Shown here one piece after another: positions 5,871-9,115 of a DNA stretch of 9,115 nucleotides (the stretch's first letter is position 1; every line of letters starts with the position of its first letter). A program made the position numbers and the translations under genes. The DNA is from Candidatus Nomurabacteria bacterium (GTDB lineage: Bacteria > Patescibacteriota > Minisyncoccia > Phycocordibacterales > UBA10002), in the NCBI GenBank assembly GCA_943354745.1, contig CALRDB010000039.1, positions 1 through 9,115 of the forward strand. Reading direction: 5' to 3'. The notes beneath the pieces were generated by a model. The model ran no database searches, was not told where the DNA came from, and worked only from the letters and a program-made list of their open reading frames with translations.

Positions 5871-6776
5871 ATGGCAAGTCTGTATACACATCAACATTCA
5901 AACGTCGCAAAAACATGGCTCCTCATGTCCGTGTTTTTCGTGATTATTATTTTTCTTGGGTGGTTCCTCTCGCGGTATTATGGCAACCCCGCCATTCTCT
6001 ACGGATTTTTTATTTTTAGTGTGGTCATGAACATCGCGAGCTACTGGTGGTCAGACAAAATTGTGCTCAAAATGAGCGGGGCGAAACCGGCAAGTAGGGA
6101 AGAATTTTTTGACCTCTATACGGTCACCGAAAATCTTTCCATTACCGCGGGGCTGCCGATGCCAAAGCTCTATGTCATCCATGATCCTGCACCAAACGCG
6201 TTCGCGACGGGAAGGAATAAAGAACACGGTGTTGTGTGTGCGACAACAGGACTTCTGCAGATATTAGACCGAAAAGAGCTTGAAGGTGTCATCGCGCACG
6301 AGCTTTCACATATTGGAAATCGCGATATTCTCATTTCCACCGTTGTTGTGGTACTTGTCGGGTTCATCACGCTTCTTGCCGATTTCTTCACCCGCTCTAT
6401 GTTTTTCGGAGGAGGGGACAGAGATAACCGCCCTGACGGTAGGATCGGAGCCATCCTTATGATTATCGGCGTTGTGCTGACCATTCTGTCGCCTATTATC
6501 GCCACACTGATGCAACTCGCTATCTCGCGCAAGCGCGAGTTTCTCGCCGATGCATCCGGCGCGCTTCTTACTCGTTACCCCGAGGGTCTCGCGAGTGCGC
6601 TCCAAAAAATATCACAGTATTCCCGTCCGATGGCGAAAGCGAATCACGCCACCGCGCATCTCTTTATCGCCAATCCGTTCGGAAAGAAAGCAAACGGCGG
6701 CGTCAGTTTTTTCACAAAAATCTTTTCTACACATCCTCCGGTGGAGGAACGTATCAAAGCTCTCCTCGGCCGGTAG
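5871..6776 (+). CDS. htpX: Membrane zinc metalloprotease HtpX (M48 family)
   Basis: A 301-residue HtpX-type protease that cleaves damaged membrane proteins at the cytoplasmic face. The zinc-binding helix H-E-L-S-H is at about 143-147 (H143 and H147 ligands, E144 catalytic base). The third ligand is Glu223 in R-E-F-L-A-D, and the conserved Asp follows at 227. TM segments lie at about 16-35, 40-59, 155-175 and 200-222, the usual four. Also typical are G-L-P-M-P-K-L-Y-V-I, the N-A-F-A-T-G segment and the C-terminal F-S-T-H-P-P-V-E-E-R-I. All catalytic residues are present, so the enzyme should be active. Start: ATG 5871 puts the M-A-S-L-Y start directly before the first TM; the longer frame from 5838 overlaps the upstream gene and is unlikely. 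Last gene of the lemA operon. Confidence 0.96.
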   Translation: MASLYTHQHSNVAKTWLLMSVFFVIIIFLGWFLSRYYGNPAILYGFFIFSVVMNIASYWWSDKIVLKMSGAKPASREEFFDLYTVTENLSITAGLPMPKLYVIHDPAPNAFATGRNKEHGVVCATTGLLQILDRKELEGVIAHELSHIGNRDILISTVVVVLVGFITLLADFFTRSMFFGGGDRDNRPDGRIGAILMIIGVVLTILSPIIATLMQLAISRKREFLADASGALLTRYPEGLASALQKISQYSRPMAKANHATAHLFIANPFGKKANGGVSFFTKIFSTHPPVEERIKALLGR

Positions 6777-6824
6777 TTTTTAATTCTCCTAGTCTACGAC
6801 TACAGGCTTTTCCTAAAGGGAGCA

Positions 6825-6858
6825 CTGCCGTCTTCGGCAGGAGGGATTTTCTTTCTTT
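6825..6858 (+). terminator. Possible weak terminator after htpX
   Basis: CTGCCG and CGGCAG form a 6-bp stem closed by a TCTT loop, followed after a short GA-rich spacer by an interrupted T-rich stretch. The spacer makes it a poor intrinsic terminator, but it is the only candidate between htpX and the promoter at 6903. A second small hairpin (TGGTG ... CACCA, about 6862-6881) followed by CTTTTTG could add to it. Confidence 0.4.
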
Positions 6859-6902
6859 ACTGGTGTTGTTTTTTCGCACCACTTTTTGTCTAATTTGCCA
6901 GA

Positions 6903-6930
6903 TTGACACTTGCCTGCACCCTTGTAGAAT
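6903..6930 (+). promoter_or_regulatory. Sigma70-type promoter (TTGACA-16-TAGAAT)
   Basis: A perfect -35 (TTGACA, 6903-6908) and a 5-of-6 -10 (TAGAAT, 6925-6930) are separated by 16 nt. Transcription should start near 6937, leaving a leader of about 66 nt before the ATG at 7003. It is the best full-consensus promoter in the window. Confidence 0.8.
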
Positions 6931-6990
6931 CGCTCAAGCGTTCTTTGGAAAACCTGCCGTTTTTCGATGCGAACGCCAACTTAGAAATGA

Positions 6991-6995
6991 AAAGG
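6991..6995 (+). promoter_or_regulatory. Shine-Dalgarno site AAAGG for the 129-aa gene
   Basis: AAAGG lies 7 nt before the ATG at 7003. It is worth marking because nearly every other gene here lacks a Shine-Dalgarno sequence. Confidence 0.6.
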
Positions 6996-7002
6996 TAAAA
7001 AA

Positions 7003-7392
7003 ATGAAATTGATTCCGACGATTAACAAGCAATGGCTATTGGCTTGTTTAATTCTACTTACCATTGGCATGGTCGCACTTGCATGGCATTCAGGCTACGA
7101 TCGCGGCTATACGCAAGAGACATTCAGGGATGTGATCCTAAATCCAGGTGAATCGCTGGCGACGGTAGTTTTTACGAACGCTGCACCGGTCCCCATGCCA
7201 CTGATCGCAAGTAGAGCAAAAACAGTGTATCTATTTGCGATATCTCCGGACTTCATCATCTCTCTAACGGCTTGTCTGTTAGGTGTGACTCTAGTTTTCT
7301 TAATCCTGTGGGCACTTGTCGTAGCGAAAAAGGGAAATGTCACAGAGAAAAAGGAACCGCCTGGCAAGGGTGGCGGAGATTCACACCACTAA
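7003..7392 (+). CDS. Two-TM orphan membrane protein (129 aa)
   Basis: Unrecognised 129-residue protein with TM segments at about 10-28 and 83-108. The loop between them (about 29-82) should lie outside the cell and holds an R-G-Y-T-Q-E-T-F-R-D motif followed by a beta-like stretch. The cytoplasmic tail (about 109-129) is basic, then Gly-rich, and ends in S-H-H. It is monocistronic: a consensus promoter at 6903-6930, a Shine-Dalgarno sequence and a dedicated terminator at 7414-7443 frame it, so it is a real and probably well-expressed gene. The full promoter/Shine-Dalgarno set contrasts with its leaderless-looking neighbours and may mark different regulation or a different origin (inference). 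No function can be assigned. Confidence 0.8.
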   Translation: MKLIPTINKQWLLACLILLTIGMVALAWHSGYDRGYTQETFRDVILNPGESLATVVFTNAAPVPMPLIASRAKTVYLFAISPDFIISLTACLLGVTLVFLILWALVVAKKGNVTEKKEPPGKGGGDSHH

Positions 7393-7413
7393 GCTCTCCC
7401 TATTGATACTATC

Positions 7414-7443
7414 AAGCAACGGTTCAAAACCGTTGCTTTTTTT
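7414..7443 (+). terminator. Intrinsic terminator of the 129-aa gene
   Basis: An 11-bp stem (arms AAGCAACGGTT and AACCGTTGCTT) around a CAA loop runs straight into seven T residues. It starts 22 bp after the stop codon. Confidence 0.92.
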
Positions 7444-7446
7444 GTA

Positions 7447-7484
7447 TAAAAAAACTGCCCCTCGATGTAATCGAGCGGGCAGTT
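7447..7484 (-). terminator. Minus-strand terminator of the 42-aa gene
   Basis: Arms AACTGCCC-CTCGAT and ATCGAG-(C bulge)-GGGCAGTT form a 14-bp stem. Read on the minus strand the hairpin is followed by seven T residues (the plus-strand A-run at 7448-7454). It begins 20 bp past the stop of the minus-strand gene, so two convergent transcripts end back to back here. Confidence 0.88.
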
Positions 7485-7503
7485 GAGGGTTGGGAAAAAG
7501 AGG

Positions 7504-7632
7504 TTAGTTTCCCTTTCCGATACCCACCATGAATGCTGTCTCTGCAGCCTTTCCGAGGACTTTGTTGCCCTGGGGGGTGAATACGATGAAGGCCATGAGG
7601 GCCAGTAAGAGGATTCCAGTTGTTTTTTTCAT
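7504..7632 (-). CDS. 42-aa secreted or membrane peptide
   Basis: A 42-residue peptide on the minus strand. It begins M-K-K-T-T, followed by a hydrophobic core at about 6-19 (G-I-L-L-L-A-L-M-A-F-I-V-F), and ends in a small Gly/Lys-containing segment (Q-G-N-K-V-L-G-K-A-A ... G-I-G-K-G-N). The layout is that of a signal peptide plus about 20-residue mature part, or a single-span small membrane protein. The frame stays open upstream to 7758 but that extension has no hydrophobic character; ATG 7632 gives the sensible N-terminus. The support for a real gene is the dedicated minus-strand terminator 20 bp beyond the stop. No Shine-Dalgarno sequence is visible. The second half is mildly amphipathic, so a bacteriocin-like or holin-like peptide is conceivable but unproven. 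Confidence 0.55.
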   Translation of the reverse strand: MKKTTGILLLALMAFIVFTPQGNKVLGKAAETAFMVGIGKGN

Positions 7633-7676
7633 ATTTTTTGTACTGCGCCGGTTAGTTGTTGATGTTAGTGTTTTGG

Positions 7677-7715
7677 CGCAGGTTTCAAGCTCTAAAAAAG
7701 GGCCTAAAACCTGCG
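7677..7715. repeat. 9-bp perfect inverted repeat upstream of the 42-aa gene
   Basis: CGCAGGTTT (7677-7685) and AAACCTGCG (7707-7715) are exact reverse complements separated by 21 nt. It lies 45-83 bp upstream of the minus-strand ATG, where an operator or a leader RNA hairpin could sit. Centre-to-centre spacing is 30 bp, roughly three helical turns, which would suit a dimeric regulator. No regulator is known. Confidence 0.5.
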
Positions 7716-7795
7716 TCAAACAACAACATAAACCTGTGCTCTTGCATAGGTCTATCATATAGCGACACGAAAGTCAACCACACGCAATAGTGACA

Positions 7796-7804
7796 TGTGG
7801 ATAA
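7796..7804 (-). promoter_or_regulatory. Single consensus DnaA box
   Basis: TGTGGATAA on the plus strand is the exact reverse complement of the DnaA box TTATCCACA. It lies in the 208-bp divergent intergenic region between the 42-aa gene and the phosphatidyltransferase gene. Only one copy is seen, with no AT-rich unwinding region or further boxes, so an origin is not supported; a DnaA-responsive promoter or chance match is possible. Confidence 0.35.
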
Positions 7805-7833
7805 CTTTGTTGCATTCAAGGATCCACTTTCTG

Positions 7834-7842
7834 TGCTAAGAT
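7834..7842 (+). promoter_or_regulatory. Candidate extended -10 (TGCTAAGAT) of the phosphatidyltransferase gene
   Basis: TG-C-TAAGAT resembles the extended -10 seen before lemA. It overlaps the ATG at 7841, and transcription would start near 7849, just before an in-frame ATG at 7853. If it is the real promoter the true start is 7853. Confidence 0.3.
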
Positions 7843-8509
7843 GGACGGGTATATGGAAGAAACTCCGAAGTTTTCGTCAGGTCCAGAGGCTTTTCAATGG
7901 AAACGCCTCAAACGCCTTAACCTTGAGGGGTCGCGACTCCAGTATCTTACCGCGGTCACCATTTTTGATCGGTTTTTTTCCGTAACGTTACTGCCGTTTT
8001 TGCCCAAATGGGTCTCTCCGAACCGGATTACCATATTCCGATTCATTTCGATTCCGATTATTCTCGCGTTGCTTATATTCGGGTATAACCTTGCCGGTAC
8101 GATACTCTTCGTGCTTGCCGCCCTCTCCGATGCACTCGATGGTGCACTTGCGCGCACGAAGCATCGCATTACCAAATGGGGTATCGTGGCCGACCCTATC
8201 GCGGACAAGCTCCTTATAGGATCGGTGTCGCTCCTTGTGGTATGGCGAGAGCTTGGTTGGCTACTTGTTGTGGCGTTAGTCTCAATTGAGCTCGTGCTCG
8301 CCGGTTCCGCATACTTTCGCTATAGCGGTAAGCTGATGCCTGCCAAGACGGTAGGTAAGATGAAAATGATTCTCCAATGCGTCGGCGTCAGCTTCGTTCT
8401 GCTCTACGGCATCGTTCCCAATCCCTCCTTTCTTCTTACGGGGCAGTACATTCTGTACCTCGCGGTCGTCTTCGGTCTCGCGTCTCTCTTTGTCTATCGG
8501 TCTATATAA
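7841..8509 (+). CDS. CDP-alcohol phosphatidyltransferase (PgsA-like)
   Basis: A 222-residue integral membrane enzyme of the CDP-alcohol phosphatidyltransferase family, which swaps CMP from a CDP-lipid for an alcohol such as glycerol-3-phosphate. The full signature D-x2-D-G-x2-A-R-x8-G-x3-D-x3-D is present: D97, D100, G101, A104, R105, G114, D118 and D122. Hence metal binding and catalysis should be intact. A polar N-terminus (1-45) is followed by P-N-R-I-T, the usual P-N-x-I-T/L-T lead-in to the first TM helix. Further hydrophobic segments lie at about 66-95, 123-135, 139-153, 173-186 and 199-217. Length suits phosphatidylglycerophosphate synthase (pgsA), but cardiolipin or phosphatidylinositol-phosphate synthases share the motif, so the substrate is not fixed. 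Start: ATG 7841 is the first; ATG 7853 is an equally good alternative and better placed for the -10-like box. No clear U-tract terminator follows. Confidence 0.9.
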   Translation: MDGYMEETPKFSSGPEAFQWKRLKRLNLEGSRLQYLTAVTIFDRFFSVTLLPFLPKWVSPNRITIFRFISIPIILALLIFGYNLAGTILFVLAALSDALDGALARTKHRITKWGIVADPIADKLLIGSVSLLVVWRELGWLLVVALVSIELVLAGSAYFRYSGKLMPAKTVGKMKMILQCVGVSFVLLYGIVPNPSFLLTGQYILYLAVVFGLASLFVYRSI

Positions 8510-8542
8510 GTTGAAAGTTTCAAGTTTAAAGTAGAGCGGACT

Positions 8543-8555
8543 GGAGGGTTCGCAT
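8543..8555 (+). repeat. 13-bp copy of the tRNA-Ser 5' end (left direct repeat)
   Basis: GGAGGGTTCGCAT is identical to the first 13 bases of the tRNA-Ser gene at 8854-8866. The match stops sharply on both sides. The two copies bracket the GIY-YIG gene; the distance between their starts is 311 bp. It looks like a target duplication or attachment-site remnant. Confidence 0.85.
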
Positions 8556-8557
8556 CG

Positions 8558-8587
8558 CGCCTCTTCGGCGCATCCGCCGAAGAGGCG
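8558..8587. repeat. Perfect 13-bp palindromic hairpin
   Basis: CGCCTCTTCGGCG and CGCCGAAGAGGCG are exact reverse complements around a CATC loop. It begins two bases after the left copy of the tRNA repeat and ends 19 bp before the nuclease ATG. No T-run follows on either strand, so it is not a standard terminator, although it could still stall or protect the phosphatidyltransferase transcript's 3' end. Confidence 0.75.
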
Positions 8588-8591
8588 GAAG

Positions 8592-8600
8592 TGGTAATAT
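8592..8600 (+). promoter_or_regulatory. Candidate extended -10 (TGGTAATAT) for the nuclease gene
   Basis: TG-G-TAATAT ends 6 nt before the ATG at 8607, so transcription would begin on or next to the A of the start codon. There is no Shine-Dalgarno sequence, consistent with a leaderless message. Confidence 0.4.
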
Positions 8601-8606
8601 ATCGTG

Positions 8607-8868
8607 ATGTATTACTTTTACGTTTTGCGCTTTAAGTCAAATGGGAAGCTGTATTACGGGTATACCGATAATCTAAAAAGAAGAATTCGAGAACTATAGA
8701 AGCGGAGGTTCAGATTTTACTTCCAAGAACGGTCAATTTGATTTAATTTTCTACGAAGCGTATCTTGATAAGGTTGATGCACAGGAAGCTGAGAGATATT
8801 TCAAGACTGGACACGGCAGAGAGGTGTTGAAAAGTAAGTTAAAGAATTATTTAGGAGGGTTCGCATAG
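8607..8868 (+). pseudogene. GIY-YIG nuclease domain gene, frameshifted
   Basis: Small single-domain GIY-YIG nuclease (UPF0213/YhbQ-like size, about 87 residues when joined), broken by one frameshift. Frame 1 from ATG 8607 gives 30 residues: M-Y-Y-F-Y-V-L-R, then L-Y-Y-G-Y-T (the degenerate GIY and YIG strands) and L-K-R-R-I-R with the conserved Arg. It then hits TAG at 8697. Skipping one base at about 8694 restores the family sequence: S-G-G-S-D-F-T-S-K, F-D-L-I-F-Y-E-A-Y, A-Q-E-A-E-R-Y-F-K-T-G (with the expected Glu) and L-K-N-Y-L-G-G. Total length 262 bp (87 codons plus one base) fits a single-base insertion. The second part carries no other stop, so the break is recent, a sequencing error, or a programmed shift. 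The last five codons and stop (TAG 8866-8868) lie inside the tRNA-Ser gene. The gene is bracketed by a 13-bp repeat of the tRNA 5' end. Confidence 0.8.
8854..8866 (+). repeat. 13-bp right direct repeat (within tRNA-Ser)
   Basis: Identical to 8543-8555. Here it forms the 5' acceptor arm and first D-arm bases of the intact tRNA-Ser gene, so this copy is the functional one. Confidence 0.85.
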
Positions 8869-8943
8869 TGGTCTAGTGCGCACGCTTGGAAAGCGTGTGT
8901 GGGGTAAAACCCACCAAGAGTTCAAATCTCTTACCCTCCGCCA
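8854..8943 (+). tRNA. tRNA-Ser (anticodon GGA), CCA encoded
   Basis: A class II tRNA. The acceptor stem GGAGGGT (8854-8860) pairs perfectly with ACCCTCC (8933-8939), followed by G73 (the serine discriminator) and an encoded CCA (8941-8943). The anticodon arm CACGC-TTGGAAA-GCGTG gives anticodon GGA, reading UCC and UCU. The long variable arm (GTGGG ... CCCAC) and T-arm AAGAG-TTCAAAT-CTCTT are canonical; the D-arm has the short stem usual for serine tRNAs. All elements are intact, so it should be functional despite the nuclease gene overlapping its first 15 bases. Confidence 0.97.
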
Positions 8944-8978
8944 AAATTCGGAATTCAAATTTCCGCAAAAAATATGGT

Positions 8979-8993
8979 CGGCGCGAAGCGCCG
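8979..8993. repeat. Small GC hairpin downstream of tRNA-Ser
   Basis: CGGCGC-GAA-GCGCCG forms a 6-bp stem with a GAA triloop. It has no T-run and lies in the 115-bp spacer between the tRNA and its terminator. Another 6-bp hairpin, CCACGC-TCC-GCGTGG, follows at 9040-9054. No gene is seen in this spacer. Confidence 0.5.
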
Positions 8994-9057
8994 TCTGTTC
9001 TGCATTCCCCCCAAAAAACTCTGATTCAGAAAGGATTTTCCACGCTCCGCGTGGCTC

Positions 9058-9106
9058 AAAAAGTACGGTTCGTTCTTTCATTTGAAAGTTCGAACCGACT
9101 TTTTTG
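9058..9106 (+). terminator. Strong intrinsic terminator downstream of tRNA-Ser
   Basis: CGGTTCG (9066-9072) pairs with CGAACCG (9091-9097), and CTTTC with GAAAG (9075-9079 and 9084-9088) inside it across a T-T internal loop. The lower stem extends through AAAAGT/ACTTTTT with one bulge. Six Ts follow, and the A-run upstream would let it work on both strands. It most likely ends the tRNA-Ser transcript. Confidence 0.85.
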
Positions 9107-9115
9107 AACAAATGA

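Noticed and set aside
6170..6605. Two minus-strand frames inside htpX
   Set aside because: They are shadows of a gene with all catalytic residues conserved.
7677..7804. Replication origin suggested by a DnaA box and inverted repeat
   Set aside because: Only one box is present, with no box cluster, no obvious AT-rich unwinding stretch and no dnaA/dnaN nearby.
8851..9111. Overlapping open frames on both strands across the tRNA and downstream spacer
   Set aside because: They translate a tRNA and a terminator; none can be a real protein gene.

Overview
The window looks like a piece of a small bacterial chromosome, most likely from the Candidate Phyla Radiation (Patescibacteria, Parcubacteria-like). 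This is an inference. It rests on the compact layout, the many orphan membrane-anchored proteins with 'W-x-T-Y ... G-F-x-x-x-Y/F-P' domains, the near absence of Shine-Dalgarno sequences, and -10-like boxes lying right against start codons. TGA, TAA and TAG all serve as stops, so the standard bacterial code fits.

Layout. (1) 1-540: the 3' end of groEL and a textbook intrinsic terminator. (2) 573-4334: an accessory-looking run of five plus-strand genes with no assignable function. They are a seven-TM protein with an extracytoplasmic C-terminal domain, a 56-aa protein translationally coupled to it (ATGA overlap), an anchored protein with two copies of the W-x-T domain, a five-TM protein, and a second anchored protein. 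The two anchored proteins share an almost identical N-terminus, including 110 bp of perfect nucleotide identity. (3) 4356-6850: a likely operon of lemA, an unrecognised membrane-anchored protein, and the M48 metalloprotease htpX, behind an extended -10 promoter and ending in a weak hairpin. (4) 6903-7443: a monocistronic 129-aa two-TM orphan. It is the only gene here with both a consensus sigma70-type promoter and a clear Shine-Dalgarno sequence, and it has its own terminator. (5) 7447-7632, minus strand: a 42-aa secreted or membrane peptide whose stop lies next to a minus-strand terminator. (6) 7841-8509: a CDP-alcohol phosphatidyltransferase of the PgsA type. (7) 8543-8943: a frameshifted GIY-YIG nuclease gene that runs into the 5' end of a tRNA-Ser(GGA) gene. 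A 13-bp copy of that tRNA 5' end is repeated on the other side of the nuclease gene. (8) 8944-9115: hairpin-rich spacer ending in a strong terminator for the tRNA.

Working together: groEL and lemA/htpX form a protein-quality-control neighbourhood (cytosolic folding, membrane proteolysis). The surrounding anchored proteins probably act at the cell surface. The best candidate for something undescribed is the 311-bp unit at 8543-8853. It carries a direct repeat of the tRNA 5' end, a 13-bp perfect palindrome and a minimal GIY-YIG nuclease gene ending inside the tRNA. It looks like a very small nuclease-driven insertion at a tRNA-Ser gene, now possibly inactivated by a frameshift.
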